Shown: positions 15,185 to 24,545 of the stretch, piece after piece | Numbering within the stretch: position 1 is the stretch's first letter | How the letters are laid out: each line of letters starts with the position of its first letter | DNA from: JBEKHI01 sp050012355 | GTDB lineage: Bacteria; Actinomycetota; Actinomycetes; Streptosporangiales; Streptosporangiaceae | NCBI GenBank assembly: GCA_050012355.1 | Contig: JBEKHI010000009.1 | Coordinates: 1-47,073 of the forward strand | Direction of reading: 5' to 3' | DNA length: 47,073 bases | Notes under the pieces: generated by a model | Databases searched by the model: none | What the model saw: the letters and a program-made list of their open reading frames with translations, nothing else | Told to the model about the DNA's origin: nothing | Position numbers and translations under genes: made by a program

Positions 15185-16693
15185 TCAGGGCGACGCTGTC
15201 TTGATCAAGTCCGACGCTCGTTCCGCGATCATGACGGTCGCGGCGTTTGTGTTGGCCGACACGATCGTCGGCATGACCGACGCGTCGGCGATCCAGAGGC
15301 CCTCGAGCCCATGCACCCGCAGGCGCGGGTCAACGACCGATTGGGTATCGACCCCCATCCGGCAGGTTCCGGCCGCGTGTCCATAGGACTGGACGGCGTC
15401 CCGGACGAATGCGCGCACTTCCTGGTCGTCGGCGCCACGCAGCGGGTGCGGACCCGCGTGCCACGGCTTGAAGGCCGGCATGGTGCTGATCTCAAGCGCA
15501 TGGCGTACCCCGGACACGAGCGCGCGCATGTCAGCTGGCTCGGTCAGGTAACCGAAGTCGAGCCGCGGGGGTACCGCGGGGTCGGCGCTCCGCAGCGAGA
15601 GAACGCCACGGCTAGCCGGACGCATGTGGCCGATCCCGAACGTGTAGCCATTGTCCGGAGCGGGCTGCCAGGGGTTGGCGAAGGGGACGTGGATGAAGAC
15701 GATTTGCAAGTCGCAGGACGCCCGGCCCGGCTCGCTGTCGGCGAACAGCGTCACCTCGCCCAGGTTCGCCGACGGCGGAGGAAGCGGATCGGCCGTTCCG
15801 AACGTCAGCCCGGCCAAGATGACATGGTCCACCAGGTTCTGGCCTACTCCCGGCAGGTCATGGCGAACGGCGACCCCCGCCTTCTCAAGCTGTCCGGCCG
15901 GGCCGATGCCCGATGTGAGCAGCAGGTGCGGAGATCCGATAGCACCGGCCGCCAGCACGGTCTGACGGCTGCGCACCCTGACTCGGCGCCCGTCGCAGAT
16001 CAGGTCCACTCCGCTGCAGCGCTCGCCGTCGAACACAAGTGAGGAGACAAACACGCCGGTGCGCAGGGTGAGGTTGGACCGGCTCAGCGTCGGGTCGAGG
16101 TAAGCCGATGCCGTGGTCTGTCGCTTACCATCGGCGATCAGCAGGTCGTGACTGCTCGCGCCGCGAAGCCGTGGGCCGTTCAGGTCCGTGACCAGCGGAT
16201 GACCGGCTTCCTGCGCGGCCTCCAGGTAGGTACGGGACAACGGGTGCGGCCGCGGTGAGGGTGCGGGCCGCAGCGGCCCGGAGTCACCGCGGTGCTCCGG
16301 ATCGTGGTGAACGGAGGTCTCTGAGCGTTTGAAGTACGGCAGGACCGAGGCATAGTCCCACCCCGTGCAGCCCAGATAAGCCCAGGCGTCGAAGTCGCCG
16401 CGGTCTCCGCGCAGGAATGCCATCGCGTTGATCGCGCCCGTGCCGCCTACTACCTTGCCCCGCGGGATGTCGTGCCGGTGCCCGGTCTGTGCCTGCGGTT
16501 CGGTCTGGAAGGCCCAGTCCAGATCCGAGCCGCGAAGGGCGGGCCACGCCGCGGTCTCGGTGACGCGGCGGCTGGTGTCGGACGGGCCGGCCTCGACCAG
16601 CAGGACCCGGGTCCGCGGGTCCTCGCTAAGCCGGGCCGCCAGGACGCAGCCGGCTGTTCCCGCGCCCACCACCACAATGTCGTAATCGGTCAC
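15185..16693 (-). CDS. GMC-family FAD-dependent alcohol oxidoreductase
   Basis: 502 residues. FAD-binding IVVVGAGTAGCVLAARL at 5-21, VLLVEAGPSD, and the GMC motif GGTGAINAMAFLRGD about 84-98. The active-site His is at about 439 in YGHAAGTCRMG, and SANTNAAT near the C-terminus carries the second catalytic position (Asn). Related to choline dehydrogenase, alcohol dehydrogenases and pyridoxine 4-oxidase. Its GTG start overlaps the aldehyde dehydrogenase stop (GTGA). Together they suggest alcohol to aldehyde to acid oxidation. Confidence 0.9.
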   Translation of the reverse strand: MTDYDIVVVGAGTAGCVLAARLSEDPRTRVLLVEAGPSDTSRRVTETAAWPALRGSDLDWAFQTEPQAQTGHRHDIPRGKVVGGTGAINAMAFLRGDRGDFDAWAYLGCTGWDYASVLPYFKRSETSVHHDPEHRGDSGPLRPAPSPRPHPLSRTYLEAAQEAGHPLVTDLNGPRLRGASSHDLLIADGKRQTTASAYLDPTLSRSNLTLRTGVFVSSLVFDGERCSGVDLICDGRRVRVRSRQTVLAAGAIGSPHLLLTSGIGPAGQLEKAGVAVRHDLPGVGQNLVDHVILAGLTFGTADPLPPPSANLGEVTLFADSEPGRASCDLQIVFIHVPFANPWQPAPDNGYTFGIGHMRPASRGVLSLRSADPAVPPRLDFGYLTEPADMRALVSGVRHALEISTMPAFKPWHAGPHPLRGADDQEVRAFVRDAVQSYGHAAGTCRMGVDTQSVVDPRLRVHGLEGLWIADASVMPTIVSANTNAATVMIAERASDLIKTASP

Positions 16694-18201
16694 AAGGCCA
16701 CCACGACGGTCTTAGTCTCGAGGTACTCCTCCAGGGTCTCGCGGCAGGTCTCCCGGCCCCAGCCGGACTCTTTCGTCCCGCCGAACGGCAGCGCGGAATC
16801 GGCGGCCTGGTAGCAGTTGACCCAGACCTGTCCGGACTCGATCGCCGCGGCCATCCGGTGCCCGCGGGAGATGTCCTGGGTCCAGACCGCCGCTCCCAGG
16901 CCAAACCGGGTGTTGTTGGCGAGCTCGAGAACCTCCTCCTCCGTGTCGAACGCGACTGCCGCGACTACCGGGCCGAAGATCTCCTCATGCATGATCCGCG
17001 CTTCCGGGCGGGGGTTCACGAGCACCGTCGGCTCGACGAAGTAGCCGCCCAGGTACTCGGGGCCGGCCGGTGCCTTGCCGCCGGTGACGACATCGGCGCC
17101 CTCGTCCAGACCGATCTTGATGTAGCCGAGGACGCGGTCGCGGTGCTCGGCCGAGATGAGCGGGCCCATCTGCGTGCCCGGCGCCAGGCCGCGGCCCAGC
17201 TTGAGCGATGCCGCGTGCTCGCTGAGGCGGCGCACGACCTCGTCGAACACCCCGCGCTGAAGGTACAAGCGCGACCCGGCGATGCAGCTCTCGCCTTGAA
17301 GCGAGAAGGCTCCGGCCGCGGCGCCTTCGACCACGGCGTCGAGATCCGCGTCGTCGAATACGATGTTGGGCGCCTTGCCGCCGAGCTCAAGCGAGACTCG
17401 CTTCAGGTTGCCACTCGACGCTTGGACGATGGACTTTCCGGTCGGAACCGATCCGGTGAAGCTCACCTTGTCGACGTCGGCGTGGTTAGCCAGCGCGGCC
17501 CCGGCCACTTCGCCTAGGCCGGTGACGTAGTTGACCACGCCGAGGGGAATTCCCGCCTCGACGGTGAGCTCGGCCAGGACCGCCATCGAGATCGGCGTCT
17601 GCTCGGCAGGCTTGAGCACCACTGTGCATCCGGTGGCGAGCGCCGGGGCGAGCTTCTTGATCGCCATCAGCAGCGGGAGATTCCAGGGCACGATCGCCGC
17701 GACCACGCCAACCGGCTCCTTGAGGGTGTAGGCGTGAAACCGCCTGCCGTGGCTCGCGGGATAGGAGATCGGGATCGTGTCCCCGGTGATTTTGGTGGTC
17801 CAGCCCGCGTAGTAGCGGAGCACGTCGACTGAGAACGGGATGTCGAAGTACCGCATCTCATCGGCCGGCTTGCCGCTGTCGATGGAGTCCAGGGCCGAGA
17901 GCCGCTCCAGGTTGGCCTCCACCAGGTCCGCCAGCCGCCAGATCAGGCGGCCGCGCTCCTGCGGGGTCATGACCCTCCACCGGCTGCCCGGCGCCAGCGC
18001 CGCCCGGGCCGCCGCGACGGCCCGGTCGACGTCGGCCTGCCCTCCGGCGGGCACGTGCGCGATGACCTGACCGTCGGCGGGGTCGAAGACGGGCAGGGTC
18101 TCGCCCGAGGCGGCGGGAACCCATTCCCCGTCGATGAACATCGTGCTCGCACGCGCGATATCGGCTTCGATCTGCGGCGTGAACCGTGCGGTATCAGTCA
18201 T
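16690..18201 (-). CDS. Aldehyde dehydrogenase (betaine-aldehyde type)
   Basis: 503 residues of the NAD(P)-dependent ALDH superfamily. PWNLPLLMAIKKLAPAL, KPAEQTP, FTGSVPTGKSI, LELGGKAPNIVF with catalytic Glu, the nucleophile Cys in GESCIAGSR, EEIFGPVV and the final PFGGTKESGWGRE are all present. It should oxidise the aldehyde made by the GMC enzyme, whose gene follows with a GTGA overlap. One of two ALDH genes in the operon; they are clearly diverged and so probably act on different aldehydes. Confidence 0.92.
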   Translation of the reverse strand: MTDTARFTPQIEADIARASTMFIDGEWVPAASGETLPVFDPADGQVIAHVPAGGQADVDRAVAAARAALAPGSRWRVMTPQERGRLIWRLADLVEANLERLSALDSIDSGKPADEMRYFDIPFSVDVLRYYAGWTTKITGDTIPISYPASHGRRFHAYTLKEPVGVVAAIVPWNLPLLMAIKKLAPALATGCTVVLKPAEQTPISMAVLAELTVEAGIPLGVVNYVTGLGEVAGAALANHADVDKVSFTGSVPTGKSIVQASSGNLKRVSLELGGKAPNIVFDDADLDAVVEGAAAGAFSLQGESCIAGSRLYLQRGVFDEVVRRLSEHAASLKLGRGLAPGTQMGPLISAEHRDRVLGYIKIGLDEGADVVTGGKAPAGPEYLGGYFVEPTVLVNPRPEARIMHEEIFGPVVAAVAFDTEEEVLELANNTRFGLGAAVWTQDISRGHRMAAAIESGQVWVNCYQAADSALPFGGTKESGWGRETCRETLEEYLETKTVVVAL

Positions 18202-18224
18202 GGCGATCTTCCTCGGGCGACGGC

Positions 18225-19649
18225 TCAGGCCGGATTCAACCGGACGCTGATGCTCTTGACATGGGAGTAGTGGCTGAGGCCCTCAAGGCCCTTCTCGCGG
18301 CCGTACCCGCTGTGCTTGTGGCCCCCGAAGGGCATCTGCACGGACTGGGTCGACCATGAATTGATGTAGACCTGGCCTGCCTCGATGGATTCGGCGACCC
18401 GGAACGCACGGGAGATATCGGCGGTGAAGACGCCGCCGACCAGCCCGTACTCAGAGTCGTTGGCCAGGGCGACCGCTTCTTCTTCGGTGTCGAAGGGGAT
18501 CACCACCACGACCGGTCCGAAGACCTCTTCGCGGGCGATCCTCATGTCATTGGAAACCTCGGTGTAAACGGTCGGCTCGACGTAGAAGCCCTGCTCGTGT
18601 CCTGACACGGCGGCGACGGTGCCGCCGGCCGCGGCCCGCGCGCCCTCGGCGGTCGCGACCTCGAAGTAGTGCTGGACGGTCTCGTACTGCTGCCGGGTGA
18701 TCATCGGCCCCATATCGGTTCCGGGGCGGACCGCCCGCGCTTTCCCGGCGACGGCGGCCACGAACTCGTCATGGACGCAGCGTTCGACGAGCAGGCGTGT
18801 CCCAGAGGAGCAGACCTGGCCGGCGTTGGTGGCGAAGGCCCGGACGGCCTCGGCGGCGGCGAAGTCCAGGTCGGCGTCGGCGAAGACTATGTTCGCCGAC
18901 TTCCCGCCCAGCTCGAGAGTGAGCGGCAGTATCCGGTCGGCGGCGATGCGCCCGATCTCCTGCCCGGTACGGACGGAGCCGGTGAACGCCACCTTGCGGA
19001 CCAGGGGATGCTCGACGATGGCGGTGCCCACCACGCTGCCTTGTCCGAGTACGACGTTGAAGACGCCGTCCGGTAGCCCCTCCTGGGTGGCGATCCTCGC
19101 CAGCGCGAGCGTGGTCCGTGACGTGGACTCGGCGGGCTTGGCGACCACGGTGTTGCCAGCGGCGAGGGCGGGCGCGCAAGCACGCGCCGCCTGGTTAAGC
19201 GGCAGGTTCCACGGAGTGATGACCCCGACCACGCCGAATGGTTCACGACGGGTGTACACGTGCAGGCCGGGGCTGATGTCGAGGACATCGCCAGCTGGCA
19301 GGTTGACAAGCGCGGCGTAGAACTCGAAGTAGTCCGCCGCGCCCTGTACCTCGGCGGCCGCGAGCGCGGCGGGCTTGCCGGTGTCGAGGCTCTCCATCTC
19401 GATGAGCTGGTCGAGGTCCGCGCGCAGTCGCCGGGCGATGGCGCCCAGGACGCGGCCACGCTCCATCGAGGGAAAGTGACGCCACCCCGGAGCGGCGGCG
19501 GCCGCGGCGGCCACGGCCCGGTCAACGTCCTGCGCGGTGCCCAGGCCGATCGCGATGCCGGGGCCACCGGTCGCCGGGTTCTCCCCCCGCAGTGAGTCGG
19601 AAACGGGTACGGACGAGCCGTTGATCCAGTGCGCCAGAGTCGTCTCCAT
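18225..19649 (-). CDS. Aldehyde dehydrogenase (second)
   Basis: 474 residues. TPWNLPLNQAARACAPAL, KPAESTS, FTGSVRTGQEI, LELGGKSANIVF, nucleophile in GQVCSSGTRLL, EEVFGPVV and PFGGHKHSGYGREKG are intact. The start overlaps the preceding stop (TGATG). It probably acts on a semialdehyde further down the pathway, next to the beta-hydroxyacid dehydrogenase. Confidence 0.92.
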   Translation of the reverse strand: METTLAHWINGSSVPVSDSLRGENPATGGPGIAIGLGTAQDVDRAVAAAAAAAPGWRHFPSMERGRVLGAIARRLRADLDQLIEMESLDTGKPAALAAAEVQGAADYFEFYAALVNLPAGDVLDISPGLHVYTRREPFGVVGVITPWNLPLNQAARACAPALAAGNTVVAKPAESTSRTTLALARIATQEGLPDGVFNVVLGQGSVVGTAIVEHPLVRKVAFTGSVRTGQEIGRIAADRILPLTLELGGKSANIVFADADLDFAAAEAVRAFATNAGQVCSSGTRLLVERCVHDEFVAAVAGKARAVRPGTDMGPMITRQQYETVQHYFEVATAEGARAAAGGTVAAVSGHEQGFYVEPTVYTEVSNDMRIAREEVFGPVVVVIPFDTEEEAVALANDSEYGLVGGVFTADISRAFRVAESIEAGQVYINSWSTQSVQMPFGGHKHSGYGREKGLEGLSHYSHVKSISVRLNPA

Positions 19650-20518
19650 CAGATCAGCTCATACATCTGCGTGTGGTCCGTCTCCGGGGTGACCTGCCCG
19701 GCTATCCGGCGCCACTGCCGCGAGACCTCCCGCGAGATCTCCGCCTCCTGGCCGAGGGCATCGGCGAGATCGACCGCGATGCCGACGTCCTTGGCCATCA
19801 GCTGCAAGGCGAACCCCGACGCGAACGTGCCGCTGGTCATGAACTGGGCAACCTTGTTCTCGCTGGTGTTCGAGCGCCCGGAGGAGCTGTTCAGTACCTC
19901 CGTCATGATCGCGGGCGAGATCCCGAAACTCATCCCGAGTCGCAGCGCCTCGACCGTCACCGACATAGTCGCGGCCGACACCAGGTTGTTCAGCGCCTTC
20001 GCCGCGTGTCCCGACCCGACCGGTCCGACCGCGATCACGGTGCTCGCCAGGGGCGCGAACACCGGGGCGAGCTGGTCCAGGTCGGCCTGCTCCCCGCCGG
20101 CCAGGATGGCCAGCCGGCCGGCGATCGCGCCGCGGACTCCGCCGGACACGGGGGCGTCCACGAACCGGAGACCACGGTCAGTGAGCCGGGCGGCCAGGTC
20201 ACGGGTACGGGTCGGCACCGAGGAGCTCATGTCGACTACCAGCGTCCCCGCCCGGAGCGCGGCCGCGGTCTTGCCGCCCTCAAGCACCGCCTCGACGATG
20301 TCCGAGGTCGGCAGCATGAGGATCAGCGCGTCGACGGATCCGAAGGATTCAGGTCCGCTGGCCGCCCGGGCGCCAGGATGCTCGGCGACAAACCGGCTGA
20401 CAACGGCGGCGTCCGCATCCGCGACCGTGACCTCCAGGCCGGCCTGGTGCAGGCGGCTGGCCATGGGCCAGCCCATCTTGCCGATGCCGATGAACCCCAG
20501 GCTGTGAAGCATGCTCAC
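19649..20518 (-). CDS. NAD(P)-dependent beta-hydroxyacid dehydrogenase (HIBADH family)
   Basis: 289 residues. GFIGIGKMGWPMA (9-21) is the Rossmann nucleotide site, then VDAPVSGGVRGA (substrate binding) and GSGHAAKALNNL with the catalytic Lys. Family includes 3-hydroxyisobutyrate dehydrogenase and tartronate semialdehyde reductase. GTG start at 20518 overlaps the CMD stop; an ATG two codons later is an alternative. It is placed before an ALDH gene, so it may produce or remove a semialdehyde. Confidence 0.9.
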   Translation of the reverse strand: MSMLHSLGFIGIGKMGWPMASRLHQAGLEVTVADADAAVVSRFVAEHPGARAASGPESFGSVDALILMLPTSDIVEAVLEGGKTAAALRAGTLVVDMSSSVPTRTRDLAARLTDRGLRFVDAPVSGGVRGAIAGRLAILAGGEQADLDQLAPVFAPLASTVIAVGPVGSGHAAKALNNLVSAATMSVTVEALRLGMSFGISPAIMTEVLNSSSGRSNTSENKVAQFMTSGTFASGFALQLMAKDVGIAVDLADALGQEAEISREVSRQWRRIAGQVTPETDHTQMYELI

Positions 20519-20904
20519 TCGCTGGCCTCGGCTTCGACCTGGGTGAAGACCTCAGCCGCGAGCCGGAAGCTCTCCAGTGCCGCGGGGCCACCGCAATAGA
20601 AGGCGGCCTGCATGAGCACCTCCCTGATCTGGTCGCGGGTGACGCCGTTGTTCAGCGCGCCGCGGACATGCGCCTTGAACTCGGTCGGCCGGTTGAGAGC
20701 CGTGATCATCGCGAGGTTGATGAGGCTGCGCTCTTGCAGGCTCAGGCCGGGACGGTTCCACACATCCCCCCAGCAGTACTGCGTGACATAATCCTGGATG
20801 TCGCGAGAGAAGTCGGTGACCGCGGCGAGCGACGCGTCCACGTACGCGTCACCAAGAACCTTCCGCCGCGTCGCGAGCCCAGTGTCATAGAGATCCTGAT
20901 TCAT
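20515..20904 (-). CDS. Carboxymuconolactone decarboxylase family protein
   Basis: 129 residues, the usual length for PcaC-type 4-carboxymuconolactone decarboxylase. Visible: YCWGDVWNRPGLSLQERSL, the helix NRPTEFKAHVRGALNNGVTRDQIREVLMQ (quoted in parts: key residues Glu and His of EFKAHV) and the ending YCGGPAALESFR. A lactone or beta-keto acid decarboxylation in ring-cleavage chemistry is likely. It lies 13 bases after the FAD monooxygenase gene. Confidence 0.85.
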   Translation of the reverse strand: MNQDLYDTGLATRRKVLGDAYVDASLAAVTDFSRDIQDYVTQYCWGDVWNRPGLSLQERSLINLAMITALNRPTEFKAHVRGALNNGVTRDQIREVLMQAAFYCGGPAALESFRLAAEVFTQVEAEASE

Positions 20905-20917
20905 TTCCTGTCCTTCA

Positions 20918-22066
20918 TCACGGCCGCGCGCTCGGCGGCACGGGGTAGCGAGCCAGCGTTTCCGGGCCCGCCGCTGACAGTTCGAAGTTGGCGGTTTCCA
21001 TGACCTCGGGCGTGAAGCCGTTGCCCTTGGCCATCGTGCGGGTCTCGGCCATGTAGGCGCTGCGCGCTTGCGCGGCGTCGGTCATCGCGCGCTGGCGTTT
21101 CTCCCAGATCGCCAGCGCCTCGCTGATGTCGTCGTGGGAGTCCAGGGTGTGCGCGAGCTCGACCGCGTTCACGATCCCGACGCTGGCCCCCTGGCCGAGC
21201 GCCGGGCACATCGCGTGGGCTGAATCGCCGACCAGGACAAGACGGCCATCGGACCAGGGAGTCACGCGGTTTGTCTGGTAGGCGTCATGGCGGCCGCCCT
21301 CGGCCTTGCCCGCCAGCTCGACAGCCTTCGCGAGATGGGGGAATCGTTCGGACCAGACCTCGACGTCGATCGGGATCCGGGTGGCCCGCTCGTTGCCGGT
21401 GGTCGCCATCATGCCCATGTAGATGGTGTCCGGTCCGGTCGTGATGAACAGGATTCGCATCGCGTCGGGCTCCATGGTCCAGAAGTCGATGACCCGGTCC
21501 CACTCGGGACCCTGGAACTCCTCGGGGCGGGGGATCAGCACCCGGCACACACTGTCGGCGTACTTCTTTCGCTCCTGCACGAGCGCGGGCCGCGAGTTGC
21601 GGACAACCGAGCCCGCGCCATCCGCCGCCACCACCAGGTCCGCCTCGAGCCGGGTGCCATCCTCCAGCAGCAGCGCCCCGGAGGGATCGGCTCCGATCGC
21701 GCGCGAGGCGGTGACGAGCTCGACGCCACTGTCGCGGGCGGCGGCTACGAGCAGGGCGTGCAGCCTCGGCCGGGTGATCGCCCAGTACGGGAATCCGGGG
21801 ATCTCCTCGGCGACCGACGTGCCGTTCAGGTGGGTCTCGTACACGTCCGGCAGGACTCCCTGCGCGCGGATCGTGTCGGCGACGCCGATGACGTCGAGCG
21901 CCAGCATCGCGTTGCGCCACAACAGGATGCCCGCGCCGAAATCACGCATCTGGTCGTTCTGCTCGTGGAGTCGCACGCTCCAGCCCTTGCGCGCGAGCGC
22001 GATGCTCACCGCCAGGCCGGCGAAGCCTCCGCCGGCAACCTCGGCGTGCCGGGTCTGGTCACTCAT
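20918..22066 (-). CDS. FAD-dependent aromatic/heterocycle hydroxylase
   Basis: 382 residues of the PHBH-like class A monooxygenases. VAGGGFAGLAVSIALARKG near 10-28 binds the ADP part, VVAADGAGSVVR is the DG motif, and LVLVGDSAHAMCPALGQGA is the GD motif. Closest in look to salicylate, 6-hydroxynicotinate and MHPC-type oxygenases. It should hydroxylate, or hydroxylate and open, the ring substrate. The start has AAGGG 8-9 bases upstream. Confidence 0.9.
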   Translation of the reverse strand: MSDQTRHAEVAGGGFAGLAVSIALARKGWSVRLHEQNDQMRDFGAGILLWRNAMLALDVIGVADTIRAQGVLPDVYETHLNGTSVAEEIPGFPYWAITRPRLHALLVAAARDSGVELVTASRAIGADPSGALLLEDGTRLEADLVVAADGAGSVVRNSRPALVQERKKYADSVCRVLIPRPEEFQGPEWDRVIDFWTMEPDAMRILFITTGPDTIYMGMMATTGNERATRIPIDVEVWSERFPHLAKAVELAGKAEGGRHDAYQTNRVTPWSDGRLVLVGDSAHAMCPALGQGASVGIVNAVELAHTLDSHDDISEALAIWEKRQRAMTDAAQARSAYMAETRTMAKGNGFTPEVMETANFELSAAGPETLARYPVPPSARP

Positions 22067-22096
22067 GGGTGGTTCCCTTTCTGTCCGTGAAGCAGC

Positions 22097-22618
22097 TCAG
22101 GGCTGGGCGTCTACCCACGCGGTCACGCTGCCGCGGGCAAGGGTGTGGAAGTGCAGATTGAATCCCAGCACGGTGGGGGTCAGGTCGGGCGAGATCGGCA
22201 GGGCAGTGACGTCCACGGCGTGCACGATGAAGACGTACCGGTGCCGCCCGGACCCGGGCGGCGGGTTCGGCCCGATGTACTGCGGCATCCGCAGGTCATT
22301 CGGCAAGGTCACCGCGCCGCCAGGGAGACCTTCGGGGGAGCCGGCACCAGCCGGCAATGATGTCGTGTCCGCGGGCAGGTTGAACGCGGCCCAGTGCATG
22401 AAGCCGACACCCGTCGGGGCGTCTGGGTCGTAGCAGGTCACGGCGAAGCTCTGGGTCCCGTCAGGGAAGCCGGACCACGACAGGTGCGGCGAGATGTTCT
22501 GCCCGCCGATCGCGGGGTCGCGAAATCGCAGGGGCATCTCATCGCCATGCTCGAAGTCGTCGCTGCGCACCGTCAGCCTCGGGGCTGGCGTGACGGCAGC
22601 GTACGGGTCGTCGGACAT
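22097..22618 (-). CDS. YbhB/YbcL-type PEBP (Raf-kinase-inhibitor-like) protein
   Basis: 173 residues from the ATG at 22618, chosen for its GGAG site 5 bases upstream and because relatives begin MxxDPYAAL. An ATG at 22639, overlapping the previous stop (ATGA), would add seven residues. Motifs: SPHLSW, CYDPDAP, GFMHWAAFNLP, and YIGPNPPPGSGRHRYVF. PEBP proteins bind anionic ligands; the role in a catabolic operon is unclear. Confidence 0.85.
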   Translation of the reverse strand: MSDDPYAAVTPAPRLTVRSDDFEHGDEMPLRFRDPAIGGQNISPHLSWSGFPDGTQSFAVTCYDPDAPTGVGFMHWAAFNLPADTTSLPAGAGSPEGLPGGAVTLPNDLRMPQYIGPNPPPGSGRHRYVFIVHAVDVTALPISPDLTPTVLGFNLHFHTLARGSVTAWVDAQP

Positions 22619-22635
22619 GAGGTCTCCGGTGGCGT

Positions 22636-23319
22636 TCATGATGCGGCGGGTGTGCTGAAGACGTCGAAGGTGCGCAGCGGCGTCCGGACGTTCCAGGTGC
22701 CGGACCACCCGGCCGGGAAGCCGATCGCGCAGCCAGCGGTGAGCCCCAGGGTGCGGCCATCGGCGGCTGCCACGCTGGCCTCGCCCGCGAGCACATAGGT
22801 GAATCGCGCCCGGCGCTGGCCGACCTCGTCTTGGACGCCCGGCGGGATGGTCGCCGTGGCGCAGCGGCCGTCCGGGCCGTCGAAGATGACCTGGTCACCG
22901 AGGTCAAGGGCTTTCACGAACGTCGCTGGCTGGGTTCCCGCGCGGAACGGCGGCACGGGTGTGGTGTGCACGTACACCTTGCGGACGGTCTGGGTGATGT
23001 TCCAGTGACCCGACCAGCCGAACGGCAGGATCAGGACGCTGTCCGGGGTGAGCTCGTGGGTTGTGCCGTCATCGTCGACGATCGTGCCGGCGCCCTCGAG
23101 CAGGTACATGAAGGAGCCCCGCTTGTCCTTGACCCGCGGGTAGACACCAGCGTCGCATGCCCAGACGGCGAAGAACTCGCCGTTTTGGTCAAGTAGGACG
23201 TCCTCGCGGGCGAACGGAGCGCCGCTCACGACCGGCTCCATCGATACCTCGGCTGGCAGCGGTCCTCGCCGGACGCTAACGGCGTCGCGGAACGCGACGG
23301 CATGGTTGGCGGTCATCAC
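22636..23319 (-). CDS. Bicupin protein
   Basis: 227 residues with two cupin_3/EutQ-like beta-barrels: about 45-125 (GSFMYLLEGAGTIVDDDG, PFGWSGHWNI) and about 140-225 (ARFTYVLAGEASVAAADG, PAGWSGTWNV). The second halves end in the same PxGWSGxWN, showing an internal duplication. Few of the usual metal-binding His residues are visible, so it may bind a ligand rather than catalyse. The GTG/ATG start overlaps the amidohydrolase stop. Confidence 0.8.
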   Translation of the reverse strand: MMTANHAVAFRDAVSVRRGPLPAEVSMEPVVSGAPFAREDVLLDQNGEFFAVWACDAGVYPRVKDKRGSFMYLLEGAGTIVDDDGTTHELTPDSVLILPFGWSGHWNITQTVRKVYVHTTPVPPFRAGTQPATFVKALDLGDQVIFDGPDGRCATATIPPGVQDEVGQRRARFTYVLAGEASVAAADGRTLGLTAGCAIGFPAGWSGTWNVRTPLRTFDVFSTPAAS

Positions 23320-24206
23320 GCGTTCCAGGCGAGGTCATGGGCCGGCACGACGGGGGGTTCCGGAATGCCGAGCAATTCAAATGACGGCCGGTGGAGCAGG
23401 TCGTGCAGCTCCTCGTCAGTGATCGGCGTGTACGAGACCTGTTGCATCCGGGCGACCACCTTGTGCAGGCTCTCGACGGCCCGCCCGGCGGCGACCATCG
23501 GAGAGTCGCTGCCGAAGAGCACCTTGTGGAGCACGCCGTACTCCTTGGCCGCCGACAAGGCATTGGCTAGCACGGTCGGCCGGTTCGGGATCGCGGAAGT
23601 GTCGGCGTAGATGTTCGCGTGCCGCCGCATCACGACGACGGTCTCGTAGATCCAGGGGTGCCCCATGTGCGCCACCACCATCCGCAGGTCAGGGAACGCG
23701 ATCGCCACGTCGTCCAGCAGCAGCGGAAGCGAGTCGGCTAGCCTGCCGGCGTTGGCGAAGATCGCGCCCTGGTGGATCATCACCGGCAGCTCGAGCCGCT
23801 CAGCGGTCTTGAACACCCGCATCACCAGCGGGTTCAGTGGTGAGGTCCCCTGGTAGATCGGCCCGAGCTTGAGCCCCTTAAGGCCGAGGTCGGCGTGACA
23901 CCGTTCGATTTCATCAACCGCGTCGTGACGGGTCGGATCGACTGACATGAAGCCGACCGTGCCGCCTCCGACCTCGCGGGCAAAGGCCGCGACGGCGTCG
24001 TTAGGGACGAAGATCCCCGAAGCGTGCGCCTGCAGCCCGAAAACGATCGTCCGGTCGGCCGGCCGCTTGCGCTCGCAGTAGGAACTGACGGTGACAGAGT
24101 CGATATCCACAGCTGACAAAGAGCGCGAGACTCGCCCGAGCCCGTCGACCCAGGGCGGCCCCTGATGGTCGGGTGTCCAGAAGTGCGTGTGGACGTCAGA
24201 GATCAC
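23316..24206 (-). CDS. Amidohydrolase-2 (ACMSD-like) family enzyme
   Basis: 296 residues from a GTG at 24206 (VISDVHTHFW), chosen because GTGAGG lies 8 bases before it; an ATG at 24242 lacks an SD. TIM-barrel metal site: HTH at the N-terminus, His in MIHQGA, His in VVAHMGHPW and Asp in LFGSDSP. The family includes decarboxylases and C-C or amide hydrolases acting on carboxylated ring products. It is the first gene of the catabolic operon, directly behind the GntR operator array. Confidence 0.85.
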   Translation of the reverse strand: MISDVHTHFWTPDHQGPPWVDGLGRVSRSLSAVDIDSVTVSSYCERKRPADRTIVFGLQAHASGIFVPNDAVAAFAREVGGGTVGFMSVDPTRHDAVDEIERCHADLGLKGLKLGPIYQGTSPLNPLVMRVFKTAERLELPVMIHQGAIFANAGRLADSLPLLLDDVAIAFPDLRMVVAHMGHPWIYETVVVMRRHANIYADTSAIPNRPTVLANALSAAKEYGVLHKVLFGSDSPMVAAGRAVESLHKVVARMQQVSYTPITDEELHDLLHRPSFELLGIPEPPVVPAHDLAWNA

Positions 24207-24252
24207 CGGTAAAGCCTCACTTCGGATGTAGTAGCGACCCATGCACTCGCGT

Positions 24253-24545
24253 CTGGTATGCCAGCGAAGCCACGCCTTGTGGGCGGGCAGTTCGTTGCGT
24301 GACGTCGGCCACTTGCACCGACCGTCCCCGGATACGTAACGACGGGACCGGCTCGGCATGTCAGCAGTCTGGTATGGCAGTTATTTACTTAAAACTGTTG
24401 GCTGGAGTGATGCATTGAGCCCAGGATCATTCATGACATACCAGATGTCAAGAGGCGGAGCCCCAGGAAACTCACTGTTAACAGCAAGTGCCCACCTGTA
24501 ACGCCAGCTTGCAGTCCATGACCGAACGGGAGTCTGGTATGTCAG
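24253..24545. promoter_or_regulatory. Four GntR-type operator copies
   Basis: CTGGTATGCCAG (24253-24264), CTGGTATGGCAG (24369-24380), ATGACATACCAG (24433-24444, reverse) and CTGGTATGTCAG (24534-24545, overlapping the regulator's stop codon) are copies of one imperfect palindrome, consensus CTGGTATGYCAG. This fits the short TGGT-N-ACCA style of FadR-subfamily operators. The region 24207-24541 holds no gene. Confidence 0.75.
24423..24451 (-). promoter_or_regulatory. Candidate promoter of the catabolic operon
   Basis: On the minus strand a perfect TTGACA (24451-24446) is followed after 17 bases by a weak -10 (GATCCT). The operator at 24433-24444 fills the spacer, so bound repressor would block the polymerase. 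The -10 is poor, hence modest confidence. Confidence 0.4.
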
